Assembly (NCBI GenBank): GCA_910589415.1
Contig: OU342630.1
Span: forward strand, 63,608,186 to 63,672,185
Length of the DNA stretch: 64,000 bases
Reading direction: 5' to 3'
DNA from: Malachius bipustulatus
Taxonomy: Eukaryota > Arthropoda > Insecta > Coleoptera > Melyridae
The notes under the pieces were generated by a model, which was not told where the DNA came from, made no database searches, and worked only from the letters and a program-made list of their open reading frames with translations. Positions 36,046 through 48,215 of this stretch are shown here, piece after piece. Every line of letters begins with the position of its first letter. Position 1 is the stretch's first letter. Position numbers and translations under genes: made by a program.

Positions 36046-37050
36046 TACAGAGTGTTTCACTATGAGCGTCAGTTAGAGTAGGTATATGGGAAACTACGCG
36101 TTACAGGAACCTGAAAGTTTGTATAAAAAGGTTTTACACAAAGGTGAATCGATGAAAAATAGTTTCAAAGTGGTTTACAGTTCAAAATTGTACCTAGTGG
36201 TTATGAGTTACAAACAAATGAAAATCGCAATTTTCCACATTCAAAGCAGCTTACATCGAGAACGGCTCAAGTTATTGGAAAACGGCTTACATGTCCCTAT
36301 CTTAATTTCTCACGTGGTATCCTATCGTGTGGATGAAATTGTTATACAGGCTGATGACAAATCTGATAAATTTCATGAAAAATTCATCCAACAGTGACTT
36401 GCGTGGCCTAGTGGTTCTCCGCTGGCTCACGAAGCCATAGATCGCGGGTTCGCAATTCACCTCGGCCCGCTTTACTTTTCAGATTCATTTTCGAATGTCT
36501 GTGAAAAGTAAAACAAGCGATCGAACGTTTATAAGGAAAATATATAATATAGAAGTGTCTGTGGCTAATGAGTTCGTCTCGAAGCCAAATTACCAGAGTG
36601 GAGCGACTATGTCTTACCTACACAGTTAAGACCGATGCTCCCTCTTTAAAAAAAAAAAAAAATTTCATCCAACGTGGATGAAATTGTTATACCACGTGTA
36701 AAATTGAGATAGGGAAATGTAAGCCGTTTTCCGAAATCTTGAGTCGTTCTAGTTCTACACTGCTTTTAATGTGGAAAATTGCGATTTTCATATCTGTACA
36801 ATTTTGAACTGTAAAAGCCATTTTTATTGCATTTTTTCCGGCAATTCGAAAATACAATAATATACAGGTTATCCCATTTAAAATAAGACACGTCAAGTCA
36901 ACTTCCGGTATAACCGGAAGTGCCGCCATTTTGAAAATATTTTCCATCGATTCACCTTTGTGTAAAACCTTTTTATACAAACTTTCAGATTCCTGTAATG
37001 CCTATTTTCCCATATACGGCTTACTGACGCTCGTCGTGAAACAGCCTGTA
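36046..37050. mobile_element. fold-back element interrupted by a SINE
   Basis: The termini TACAGAGTGTTTCACTATGA and GTCGTGAAACAGCCTGTA are inverted. The arms pair through GAAAGTTTGTATAAAAAGG, TTTTACACAAAGGTGAATCG, ATCGCAATTTTCCACATT and AAACGGCTTACATGTCCCTA to the centre, where GTGGATGAAATTGTTATAC occurs on both sides. A SINE (36393-36662) sits at the apex, so the original element was about 725 bp. The family is shared with 2.5 kb and 23.2 kb. Confidence 0.85.
36393..36662 (+). mobile_element. tRNA-derived SINE, copy 1
   Basis: The head has box A-like GCGTGGCCTAGTGGTTCTC and box B-like GCGGGTTCGCAATTC, so the head is tRNA-like. The body contains TTTTCAGATTCATTTTCG and its complement CGAATGTCTGTGAAAAG. 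The tail has GAAGCCAAATTACCAGAGTG then GATGCTCCCTCTTTAAA and poly(A). The flanking duplication TTCATCCAAC is at 36383-36392 and 36664-36673. It is nested in the fold-back element. Confidence 0.9.
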
Positions 37051-37750
37051 TATGTATAGGTGTAGTTTTTCAGTGCGATTCAGGATCTGGTTTTGAACAT
37101 TTTCTGAGGCCCTTTGTTTCGATGTTACAGGGTGGATTTATATGCACTGAATCCCAACATTTCTGTTGATGGTTTTCTTTCTATTTCGTTTATGTACGGT
37201 GTTAGGTTGTCATAAAAATTACCATTTCTTCTTTGAGTTGTTTCTCTTATTAAAACTTATGTTGAGCTCGAAAAAATCTAGTGTATACGATCCCTAATTC
37301 TGGCTAAGTCTGTAAAACAAGCGAATTTATTTGAAATAACCATTCGCAAAATATAAAAAATCAAATTTGATTTTTTTGGAAATACTCGTAATAAACAACC
37401 ATGACTTGAAATCCTGAAAAAACTGAAAGTCTTTATGTTCTTCTCGATTCAGTCAATGGTACCAAGCAATTTTTTTGCCGAAATTGTAACATTTTTCATG
37501 CAGTTTCCGAAAATTACGTTAAACTTTGAAGAAAATGCATACAGGGTGAACTATTTGCCAAAACCGAAATAGACCAGAGAAAGTAAATATGGCCCTGCAG
37601 GTTTTGAATCGGCGGAAAATGCGGGGTGCTAAGTGTCATTGGTAGAGCATATTATAACGAGACTTTCTTCTTCTTTAACCTTTAACATTCTAGTCCACGA
37701 TTTGCTTGTTTGTTTACATTCTTTTTTTTATACTGAGTTAGTCAATGACA

Positions 37751-38219
37751 TGTTCGCGACAGTTCCAGTCACATGTCATGTGACACATTGACGGACAGTG
37801 TTGGTTCTGTGGATTTCTGGAGTGGCCTCGCCGAACAATGTGGCATTTCTAGAATCCACAAATCGACGGCCGGTGCGCCGGTGCAACGTTCGAGAAGGTA
37901 CCTACTGTTTCGCTGCCCCGTTGGGGGAACTATATGAGAGCAGCCTCGCGGCTGCGTGGGACAGTTTTAGTTTGGACGTGGAGTGAATCTGAAGAAGTGA
38001 AGACAGAGCAGTAGTAACTAGTGGAAGCTGAACAGAGCAGTAGTGAAGTGAAGTGTGAAGTAAGGGAGCCAGTAGTGACAGTATAGCGAATTATAAAGAA
38101 GCTGTGTTTAGTGTGTTTGATTATTTAGAATTAGAATTAGAGGTTATAACTTGGATTAATCAATAAAGTAATTTGCAAGACTTTTACATGGTGGATTTAT
38201 TATTGAGAAACTCGTAACA
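37751..38219 (+). mobile_element. possible solo LTR
   Basis: The segment starts TGTTCGCGACAG and ends CTCGTAACA, giving TGTT...AACA termini with a short inverted match. It contains a TATA-like CTATATGAGAGCAGCC (about 37930) and, near the 3' end, AATAAA (38162) followed by a GT-rich tail. That layout fits U3-R-U5 of a BEL/Pao- or Gypsy-type element. No target duplication, primer-binding site or gag/pol is seen, so this remains tentative; it could instead be an exon with a promoter. Confidence 0.4.
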
Positions 38220-40130
38220 AAATCTATCAAATTTCATTAAATTCCATCAATTCCTTCAAAATATATTATTGCTCATAAAAAAATTCGGCAAAATACATTA
38301 ATTTAGCAACATCTCAAACGAAAGGTCTCAGAAAAATTTTAATAACCAGATCCTGAATCCCCTTGAAAAACTACACCTACTCTTAAGCCATGTCGATCTT
38401 GCTGATGATGAAACATTCTCTATAATGGGCTCAATTGAAGCAAACCGTCAAAATAAATCAAAAGGGGAGCGACGATAACATCGAACCTTGAGGAACACCA
38501 GAATTTGTGAAATAGAATAACTATCTCTAACTATTAATTTTTTTTTTTCATTGTAGGTATTTTGTAATTTTATATTCTTTGGAAATTACTTATGCTGTCT
38601 AATTCATAGGCCAAATAAATAAAACTCCAATATTTATACCTTTGGTAAGGATTAGCCGCATACAAGACGCAAATGTATTTCTCAGGAAAGAAGTTTTACA
38701 GATTTATGAATTTCAAAATACATGCATGCGTTAAGTATACCTAACGATAAATTTTTCTTTCTGCGCCTATAGTAGATTTCTGCTAGAGATTCGTGAACGA
38801 TTATCATTCACTACTTGGGACAAGTTTCACCATTTCAGAACCTTCAAGTAAGTTTTTTCAATAATCGTTCCGAAGACTTAGTCTCCTCTAACTAAGTAGG
38901 TCATCTGTAACAGCTTATTTCTTCCTGGGTGTTTTTGATCTGTAGCCTTCATCTATAAATAACCTGCGTTTTGAATAACAAAACAGTTTTTCAAGAAACA
39001 GGTTTCCCTTTTGTTTTAACCAGTTATTATGCCATTTTTTGACAATTTAGCATAGACGTGGTACTTGCTTCAAAAGTATCAAATCAGATTTTGGGCCTCT
39101 CTCTCTTGATGGCATACACTGATGTATGTAGCTATAAATTAATATTACCCTTCTCTATAAATAAACTATTTGAATTTAACAATGTTACGGCCTCATTTCG
39201 AAAGAAGGAATCGTGAAAATTACCGATTAAAATAATTACACCCACCCATAAACTTAGGTATATACGTTCTAGGAAGTAGGAAAATTTTTCATTTACTATG
39301 AATAATTAACATTCCACATAACAAAGCAAAAGGGTTAGTGACCCTTAACCGTAATCAAAACCACATAACAATGTTATCTATCTTATTACACAGAACCTTC
39401 ACTCGAAGGCTCGAGGAGGCCACGTTTTTCTACCCTCCCGGCTATGAAAATTCAGAGAGTAAAGTTTACAACAAGGAGCTTTTATCTAGATGGTCCGTTG
39501 AAGAATTATAATTATAAGACCGACTCAAGGTTTTCTCGTGTCGAAGTATCGTTATCAAACCATCAACGCCGTATTTCACAGAAATTACAGGCGCATGCTA
39601 AAGCAGTAGCCGCGGTCGCCGCCGACCACGTTATCTCACTCCCGAAGGCGAAATTCAATGCCAGCTCTATTTTTGTTTACGTTCTCATGTTATTGAGACG
39701 AGGATTCTATAAATAAGGGTACTAATTTGACGTTTCGTTTTGCCGTTTTATTGCCCACTAATCGAATATTAAATCAGTTTTTGACGATATTATTTATTCG
39801 AAATTGACATATCCAATGCAAGAGAATTTTCTTGTACGGGTTTCGGTGCCCACTGCATGATTACTGTGGCTGTGCTTCGAAAATTAATATTTTGACCCGC
39901 ACTGTTTTACTAGAGCCAGGCCACTGCGGTAGGTTTCATTTATTTTTAGACAATCAGAAGAGGAAATGCATAATATGAGTACCTGCCTGATTATTCAAGT
40001 ACTAGGTACTTACAAAATTAGAAAGCAGAGCACATGCTGTGTCAGCCATGTGCTGGGAAATTAATGTAAAAAATTATTATGGTTGGGAGGAGAATAAAAA
40101 AATAGGAGCGCGAATTGGAAAACAGGTGGA
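38220..40130. other. noncoding stretch
   Basis: No gene recognised. A GC-richer patch at 39400-39700 contains GAAGGCTCGAGGAGGCCACG and GTAGCCGCGGTCGCCGCCG, and an ORF of 90 residues (39444-39716) ending at a TATAAATA word (39708). No known motif. Confidence 0.3.
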
Positions 40131-41265
40131 CAGAAAAACATCATAAGTCATGGGTGACGATACGGGTCATAATATGGGAATGGGACAAGGTTCAGTCCTT
40201 GGACTACTTTTGTTCTTAATGTTTATTAACCACCTTCCCGAGATTGTTGATGCTCCTAGAGTTTTTATTTTTGCAGATGATACTACCGCCATGTCTTACT
40301 TGTCTCCAATTGGATCAGACAATTGATACAGCAATACATTAGCAATGCAGCAGTGAGCTCAATGACAGAATGATTTGTGTCCTGTGTTTGCATATTGATG
40401 ATGACCTGCGATTTAAGTCTCACGGTCTGGTTTTGTGTAAGAAATTGTTGCCTCAATTTTTGTTTTACGAAACCTGGTGCACTCAGTATCATCATCAATC
40501 TTGCTTATGGTATATCATGCACTTTTTCAATCGCATATAAGTTGTGCCCTTCTAATATGGGGTCATTCCATTATTAAATGAATCCGTGTACTTAACTGTC
40601 GAACTGAACTGACGTCAGAATGCTTTGCTCAAGGCATCACCTTTTTCTGCTCTTTTTAGGAGACTACGTAATTTCCCTTGGAAGTGCTATTCCTGTCCGA
40701 AATTAAATTTCATCGTAGATGGAGGCCTCCAGGGCATCTAGAGATCAATCACGCAGAAAATCAGCAGCGCGAGCCGTTAGAACATCTGTAGTCAATTTTA
40801 CGATCTCCTAAGCGCTACTTCCAGAAACATGCCACTATCTGTCGTTTGTCAAATCGGGTAGTACGGCGAATTCTTCACGACGAGTTGCCACTAAATCTGC
40901 ATGAAATATTTGTCACACAAGAACTTTAAAGAAATTCATTAATCAAGAGACACGAATTTTAACTGTGAGACAAACCTTCAAAGGGTAGCTGATCTCCAAC
41001 ACAGGTGACATTCCGTAGCTCGCCAGACTTAACCCTCAATTGCGCATGTCAGAGTTTCATTTATAGATATTTGAGAGGTAAAAAAACCCGCCACTTTATG
41101 GATTTAATGGGGCAAGCTTAGTGGAATCATAGGTTCATATTTGGCTTTGGCTCTAATAGACGGTGTACCGCAAGGCTCTGTTCTTAGGTCAATCGTGTTT
41201 ACGTAGTCTATGAATGATTTGCCTGATTGCTTCTGGGGCTTTCAAAAAGGTTTCCTTTTTTGCCT
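40130..41265 (+). pseudogene. Jockey/CR1-like RT fragments (two pieces)
   Basis: At 40170-40310 the plus strand reads GMGQGSVLGLLLFLMFINHL and then FIFADDTTAM. These are the RT motif B (PQGSVLGPLLF) and the catalytic FADD box, with substitutions. At 41160-41245 a second piece reads DGVPQGSVLRSIVFT, stop, SMNDLPDCF, another copy of motif B from a related element. The intervening sequence (40330-41150) has no clear frame. Both are dead fragments. Confidence 0.75.
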
Positions 41266-42284
41266 TTCTCGGTTACACTAGAGTGCTTCTCGTATAAATA
41301 TGTGATTTACTAATTAAATAAATTAATCATGCATGTCTACGATTCTTGGTCGGGAGAGTTTGGGGGTCCCCTTCCATCATATTGCTACATTTCGGCTGAA
41401 TTTTGGAGTTGAATTATTTGGATCTGTACTGTTTAAATTGTTTTCAGAAGATTTAAAAGGTTTTTGCAAGTGTAAAAGGCTCATGCAGTGGTCAAAAAAT
41501 ATGTACTGAAATCTCTCATTCATAGCTGAAAAAAAATTATTTGTTGACCTTGCAGTGGGTAGTGTATTAACGATATACCCTTTGAAGACTTTATTATTTT
41601 CCTTTAGTTTTTCCCATAATGATTGCTGTTTTTGTTATCTAAAATGTTGTCCCTATCTCTCTTTATTTTTTCTATTTGTAGTATATACTTATTTTAAATT
41701 TATTTTCACATTTAAAAACAATTAATTGATCTCCAATGAAAATTTCTCGCCTCAAATAGAATTCCTGTAGTGGAATTCCTCTTCTGGGCTGAATTAACAG
41801 GAAGGGGAGATTTAGAGTCGGTAGAACATGGCTCAGGAATGATTGTAAGGGTTCCCGGTGACTTTGTCGCTTGGATGTAAAACTCTTTCACCAAACCCAC
41901 ACCAATATCATATCATTTCATGGTTAGTTGCAAAAGTATTCTTCGGTCCTCTTATTTGCATCGTTTGAACTTGGAACCTGACACTAGGCTAATAGTATGA
42001 AGATGTCTGTTGAAAGGCACTTGTCGGAGTAGCGGGACATGAAGACTTTCAGGTTCGCTCCCATTAACTTCAAAACTCTCCCACCTCCAGACCTATCACC
42101 ACAGACCAAAGCCAACTCCTGATCCCGCTCCCACTGTCGCTTTCAGGAGGACGTCGAGAAGGACGGTTATTTCAAATTGCCCAAGTCGCAAAGTTAGCCG
42201 CTGTTTTCTCTCTAACTTGTCTTCTATCATCCCAATAATTATTGCAATTGAAATTCGGGAAAAAAGTTAGGTAAATTATTTTTT
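41266..42284. other. noncoding stretch
   Basis: Nothing recognised on either strand. Confidence 0.35.
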
Positions 42285-42507
42285 CTAATACAAGTTTTTT
42301 AAGAGAAAGCATCGGTTTGTCGCTCCACTCTGGTAATTTATTTGGCTTCAAGATCGAGCTCATATACTTAGTCTCAGAAACATTTTACAGAAATAAATAA
42401 TTTTATAAACGAACACAGACAACCATCCGAGCTGGGATTCGAACCTCAGACGGTGGCAGCGTCAACGGCTTCAGTCAATGACCTTCACCGCTGCGCTAAT
42501 ACAAGTT
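42285..42507 (-). mobile_element. tRNA-derived SINE with a different head, copy 3
   Basis: On the minus strand the element (42495-42297) begins GCGCAGCGGTGAAGG (box A-like). It continues with GGTTCGAATCCCAGC (box B) and ends with GAAGCCAAATAAATTACCAG, GAGTGGAGCGAC and GATGCTTTCTCTTAAAAAA. The 12-bp duplication CTAATACAAGTT flanks it (42285-42296 and 42496-42507). The tail matches the SINEs at 36.4 and 63.4 kb, while the head does not. Confidence 0.85.
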
Positions 42508-43705
42508 AATAAATACATTTTTAAAATCTGCACTTGAAAAGTTACCTTGATGCTTGAGGGCAGAATTCTTTAGCATAAAAGTAGTGCCAGAGTGAGAACT
42601 GATGTCTTAATAAAGGTTAATAACCAGCTTGAAATAAGTTAAGATCTAAGATTAAGCTCTTAGTTTTTATCTGTACCTACCTACAGATAAAAATCTGTTT
42701 TTATTAAATTTCTAAAAGTTAATTTATGCCATTCGAGATAAAAAGAGCTGAAAATTGTTAATTGTAAGAAAATTATTATGATGAAGTGAAAGTAATTTGT
42801 AATTACCTAATTATTTGTAAACAATAAAATTAAATAATTTAAAATTTATTAAATTAATTTATAATAACACAGAGTAGGTTAATAATAATTTTAAATTGAC
42901 CGTCATACAACAAGCAACAAGCAAAAAGAACACATTAAAACACGTAAAAATGAAAGTGAAGAAGAAGATATTAATAATTTATAAATTATATGCCAATTTG
43001 AGTAAAGCTCTTCATTGTTTTGTCCGGCAGCTTATTGTTTCGCGTCGTAATATCAAATGGTCGCTAGATTAAATTGGACGCAACGATGCGTCTCGGTATA
43101 ACATTATTCTGTTCTGTTTATGTCTAGAGATGATTTTCACCTAGATCCTAAGCATAGGCATCTAGTGGAAAATTAGACGGCAGATCGCAAGTGGATATAG
43201 AGATGCACATTATGCTCTAGTTCCAATTACTATACAACACAAGTCGTCAAAATCCAATTAAGGAGCATGCAGTCACATCATACACCTTTTATCAGTAAAA
43301 AATCCCCTTTGTCTTACTATATGAGGATCGTGAAAAAACAAACAAATACTTTTGTTAAAACAAAAGTACTTAGCATGTTTTTCATTGTGTTACATAATTG
43401 AAATAAATGGAGTCATTGATGTAACCAAATTTCTTTTAGTTGCATTATTTTAACCCTGCTACACCTAAATCTAATTTTCTTAAATATTATTTTTTAATTT
43501 TAGGAAGAATTTTATTGTATGTATAGATAGCTTTCTTATAGCATACAATCGAGTATGTTTCTGAAGATTACATAATTATTATCGAAAGCAATGCTCCAAT
43601 ACTCTTCCAGGATCGAAGTAAATGTAGACTCTTCTCTTGGCAACGGTTCTCACCGTTCACAAGTAAATCCAGCGTTCTCGAGGTAAAAGGTAAAAAATAA
43701 TAATT
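42508..43705. other. AT-rich noncoding stretch
   Basis: Nothing recognised. Confidence 0.35.
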
Positions 43706-44335
43706 GTTTGTTCTTTGACGATATCTCAGGAACTGTTTGAGATACAGCGATTTTCTTAATTAGCTACTTTTTTCATATAAAAGTGACGGTGATTGAAGGG
43801 TTGCGTGAGTTTCTTTGCTCCTAATTAGTACGACACTAGGAAAATTCTCATTTTGAAAGAAAACTTCAAACCGTCAATGTTTCATACATAAAAAAGGTAC
43901 CCTTTGTCAAAAGTTCTATAATGTGAACCGTTTTCGAGGAAAACTGTATTTTATGACGAAAAAACATGAAAAAGAATACCATAATGATAAAAAATATTAA
44001 GAAAACTAAACAGACAACAATAAAAACTTTAACAATTGTTGAAAATGGACCCTCCCACGGTAATAGAAGCTGTCTTTCTACTTATTGATACTTTTTTCCG
44101 TATTTTTTGGTCAATAAATGCCGTTTTTCTCGAAAACTGTAAGCACTGCGAACGTTAGAGCTTTTGATAAAAAGCGCCATTTATGTAGAAAGTTAAATTT
44201 CCGTCAGCAGTGCCCTATGAAAAAAATGAATCAGCGCTGAAAAAAGGAGGCAATATTAATGATGAGAGGTGTACAAAAGCTATGAGTTGTCTTAAACGCT
44301 TCATGAGATATCGTTAAAAAAGGAACTATTTTCTT
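43706..44335. mobile_element. degenerate fold-back element
   Basis: The left arm GTTCTTTGACGATATCTCAG pairs with the right arm CATGAGATATCGTTAAAAAA. Further in, GTCAAAAGTTCTATAATGTG, GTTTTCGAGGAAAACTG and TATTTTATGACGAAAAAAC pair in order with CAGTGC/GAACGTTAGAGCTTTTGAT, CGTTTTTCTCGAAAACTG and TTTTTTGGTCAATAAATG. Arms are about 60-70% alike by eye and no sharp termini remain. Confidence 0.6.
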
Positions 44336-45285
44336 GACACCATCTGAACAAGAAAACGGTGCATTTGCGGATTCATTATTTTACCCATTACAATTTTTTC
44401 TTCAAATGAGCCAGGCAATCCCATCTTACATGTTTTGAAACATCTTTTTTTACCTAAAGTCTTTTTGCAAACTCTTCTTTTTCATTTTTTTCAAACTGCA
44501 CATGCGTTTGAAAGTTTGACAACTGCCGGTAACTCTGATAATAATTATCAAGCCAATATATTTTTACCCCTATTTTACAGTTATTACCCATGATATGTGA
44601 CATTCTCGCAATCAACCGGAGTATTGATTTTTTTATATTTCCTTCCTCAGTAATAATTATTATTCACTGTAATTTATCACGAAAAGATGGAAAGAAAGTG
44701 TACTAATATTGAATTTATGCATGCAGATATTCACTCTGTTTATGAATACTGCATATACGAATACCATAAGGATATTTTCATAGAGAAAAACAGAGAAAAC
44801 AAAAAAGAAGTTTCTTCTTCCTTCTTCATTTCGATATGTTTGTTTTGTGTTTCAATTTTATGTTATTTATGCATGATGTGTGTCTTTGTAAAGTTTATTT
44901 ACGATTCTAAAACAGTTGTAACTTGTGAAGGACTGGGAAAATAGCAACCCTAAATGAAATATTCGCATAAGAATAGGAAAGACAGTCTAAAAATACCCAT
45001 TCCCGCATAAATGAGTGTTTAGGGTCGAATTTCTGTTGACCTTTTTTCCTTGCCAGATAATCTGACTAGAGACATGTAGTTGGCGTTGTCAAAAAGCAAC
45101 TTTAATCCAAACGTTGACCTTCATTATTATTATTGAAAATTGTGAAAATCCATGAATACAGTACCTGCAAAGGAAAATTGAACAACGTAATTCCTGTTAT
45201 TAATTAAAAATCTGGAAATCCTAAGCTGTTGATGGGAGAAGATGGGAACCTAAGCTACATCACAAAATAACTGTTCAATATTATA
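44336..45285. other. noncoding stretch with one small ORF
   Basis: An ORF at 44687-44944 (+) encodes 85 residues with one hydrophobic, Cys-rich segment (FFISICLFCVSILCYLCMMC), so it could be a membrane peptide, but nothing else supports a gene. The rest is AT-rich and uninformative. Confidence 0.25.
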
Positions 45286-46250
45286 TAATTATACAACACC
45301 GGAAAAATCCCAGGTGATGGGCTGAGGGCTGAGGTCATCTTTTATGACAATTTCTAAGAAATCTCGACTTGTAGCAATTAAAATAAATGATGTCCTACTC
45401 AATACAATAATTAGATACGCTGACTGACGATACTCTTATTATAGGTATGCGCCAGCATGGACTCCAACATCTAATTATTGAAATCATCCAAATTGGGGCA
45501 AAAATGGGGCTGAAAACATGCAAAGCTTCTACAAAGTCGGAGTTGAAAAATAAATTTTATAAAAAATACCTAGATAGATTATAACAGAAAATTTAGATCC
45601 ACACATTGAAATCAAGTGCCGCACAGCAAGAAGAGCTATCTTTCAGAAAATGTGAAGCCTTCTCTGCTACGATAATCTGAACCTAAAGCTAAGACAATGC
45701 TCGGTTAAATGAAATGCTATATTTGTTCAGTTCGTCTATACGTAATGAAAATTTGAACCCTCAAAGCTGGTTCTCTAAACAGATTAGAGCCCTTAATTGA
45801 GATGTGGATGCATCGACGAATGCTACGAATTATATGGACTAGAAAGAGTCCATAACAATAAAGAGGTTTTGCAAAGAGCAAATATGGAAACGCAGTTGAT
45901 AGCAAACAATAAATATCGAAAAATCGCGTATCTTGGTCATGTTTTGCGCGGAGAAAAATATCACCTGTTACAACTTGTATAAGGGCAAAATAGCAGGAAA
46001 ACGTAAAATGGCAGGAAAATGTTCTTGCCATAACAAATGACATAGCTCAGGAATGCTCAGGAACATTAGATAATGGACAGGGATCCGCGAGGCAGGAAAA
46101 TTTTTTAGAATGAATAAAGACCGAAAAGCCACCTCCAGAGTAATCGCCAACGTTCGGGATATCACGGCACATAAAGAACAAGATATTTTTCAATCTGGTA
46201 GTAACTGGCAAAAAATTAGCAGGTACCTTTGTCGCCATTTATAATGGCGT
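45286..46250 (+). pseudogene. endonuclease-RT type LINE remnant
   Basis: The plus strand reads TGKIPGDGLRAEVIFYDNF (around 45297), then after a gap DDTLIIGMRQHGLQHLIIEI (around 45430; the YADD box is split by a frameshift), then GAKMGLKTCKASTKSEL. The C-terminal NKEVLQRANMETQLIANNKY and RKIAYLGHVLRGEKYHLLQL follow (45797-45982), then SRVIANVRDITAH. The YLGHVxRGEKYxLL signature belongs to a very common insect LINE group. The 53.6 kb remnant appears to carry the middle of the same kind of element. Confidence 0.8.
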
Positions 46251-46911
46251 TTATATCGTACAGATAGAGGTAATAAAATATAGGAGGAAATTATATTTGA
46301 AATACCTAATAGGAAGAAATTTAATTAATATATGAGTTTACACATTATGAGAATACACTTTCACTTCAAATTAATTTCATAGTTATTCTCCCTGTCTTTG
46401 TTTTCATTATCTTCGCATTAAAACAATTCTTGAGCCGCTTCTTTGAATAAAGTAAACTTATTTGTTATTAACTACTATTTCGTTACTACCAGTAACGAAA
46501 CACGCTAATATATATCCAAACTATTTTAGCTAAAACCGTTTTTATACATTAAATTTGAGCTAACACGTTTACATTAGCACTCATGAATAAATTTCTAAAT
46601 TATCCCCAAAGTCCCCTAACCAGCACACCGATTTAAAATTAAAATCTAAACTTTCAAAATTCAATGACGCGCTATACCTAGTTAACCCATCAATTTTATA
46701 GCCATTATAAACATATTTTTAATATTATACATCATTACCGCAACCCTCCTGGTTAAGCAGAGACGAAGGACGTAGTAGTGTAGGACTGCCAGTGATTAAA
46801 ATATATCTTTTCGTAGGTTTTACTTGATGGTTGTATATGCCTTATCAACCAATATATTTAGTTTTGAATGTTATAGAAAACGACTAGATAACGTCCAGAC
46901 TACTGTGGAAA
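46251..46911. other. noncoding stretch
   Basis: No gene recognised between the two LINE remnants. Confidence 0.4.
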
Positions 46912-47720
46912 TTGCTGGAACAAATGCACTGTACGCGAAAAACAATTAAAATCTTCTCAGACAGCCAAGCGCGCGGCTCTCAAAGCCCATTCTTCATTCG
47001 TTGCAACTTTCAACTGCTATGGAACTGTCAAACAGCACTCAATGAGATAGCTAAAAACAATAACTTGCCTCTGGTCTGGATTCCAGCTCACTATCTAACT
47101 TTGGAGACAACGAAATGGCCGACTCTCTGGCCAGAAGGGGCACTGAATCCAAATTTACAGGACCAGAACCAGTTATCGGCATATCTTTAAATATCGCCAA
47201 AACAACAACAAACACCTGAGCAGAGAATAAAGTGCGGCAGTACTGGCAAAGTCTACCAGGATTGGCTCATTCTGAAGCCTTGATTAAAGAACCATCGAAG
47301 ACCAGAGCCAAGAAACTACAGGAGCTAAATAGACCTATACACAGGACACTGTAAAGTGAACAACGACTTAAACAGGATACGCCTAGCCGATAACGCAGAA
47401 TGTCACATGTAACTGCCCCGCACTGGGAAGAACCAGACACTCAACATTCCGAAGTGAATATCTCTCGCCAGGAGACCTGGATACATTCTCACCCTCTAAG
47501 GCAATTAGCTTCTTAAAAAGCAGTGACCTGCTGGAACATGCCGTAAAAATCTAGAAAGCCTGGTAGGACGCAACAAAGTAACCTTGATGTGGGTGCCAGG
47601 ACATAGGGGAATCACATGCAATAGATCCTCGGCTGGATATATTGGCCCAGAACCGGCCCTGGGAGTACCAAAAACTACAGCACGGGGTGAAGTAAACATA
47701 TGGGATAAGAAAAAACATAA
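46912..47720 (+). pseudogene. RNase H tail of an R1/I-like LINE, with a repeated piece
   Basis: The first copy (46940-47190) reads KIFSDSQARGSQSPF, then NCQTALNEIAKNNNLPLVWI then PAHYLTLETTKW. That is the RNase H pattern SDSQA...LN.(L/I)A..N.L.L.W(V/I)P.H. DLYTGHCKVNNDLNRI and LADNAECH (around 47330-47405) follow, the Cys/His tail that usually comes after RNase H. A second piece (47555-47700), NKVTLMWVPGHRGITCN then GYIGPEPALGVPKTT, repeats the RNase H catalytic end. Stops and frameshifts are present throughout. Confidence 0.8.
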
Positions 47721-47744
47721 AAAATATTGAGATAAAAGGACCAA

Positions 47745-48215
47745 ACATCAAGTCTGACCCGATGAGGGTGCAAGAGCTATTGCGGGATGTGTGCTCCTGG
47801 TTTCGTCAACAATGTTTATACTTTAATATGAACAAGACGCAATTGGTGCGATTTGACCATCATCAGAAGACTGTTGAGGATATTCACTTGTTTTTAGATG
47901 AAGTAGAGGTGCCTGTGGTCACTTGTGTGAAATTTCTTAGCCCTCGTGATCAATTGTCCCTTGTGGGACATCACTCGGTGAACACTACTCGACAAAAATG
48001 ACTTTTGCGGGGATTATAAAATAATAAAAGATAGCCCAAATTAGTCCTAATTATTTGGGTATAAAGTGTACAATAATTTGCCACAATATCTCAAAAAATG
48101 CGAGAATTCGCAACATTCAGAAAGGGACTGAGATGTTTTCTGAGTGATCTTTGCTTGTATAGTGCAGAGGAATATCTTGATCGCAGATGCTTCCGGCGAT
48201 CTTGAATTAAGGAAA
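47745..48215 (+). pseudogene. 3' end of a CR1/Jockey-like RT
   Basis: The plus strand reads CSWFRQQCLYFNMNKTQLVR (47795-47855), the region after the RT palm, then VEVPVVTCVKFL. After a frame break, GYKVYNNLPQYLKKCEN and DLCLYSAEEYLDR (48055-48180) match the typical C-terminal end. It abuts the RNase H remnant but has a different lineage signature, so it is a separate insertion. Confidence 0.7.

Noticed and set aside
36393..36470. Possible tRNA gene
   Set aside because: Box A and B are present but the acceptor stem does not close, and the segment continues into a SINE body with target duplications.
42420..42507. Possible minus-strand tRNA gene with GGTTCGAATCC
   Set aside because: It is the head of a SINE with a 12-bp duplication and the shared SINE tail.
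44687..44944. 85-residue Cys-rich membrane peptide
   Set aside because: A single hydrophobic stretch in a low-complexity TTT/TGT-rich region is weak evidence; kept only as a note.
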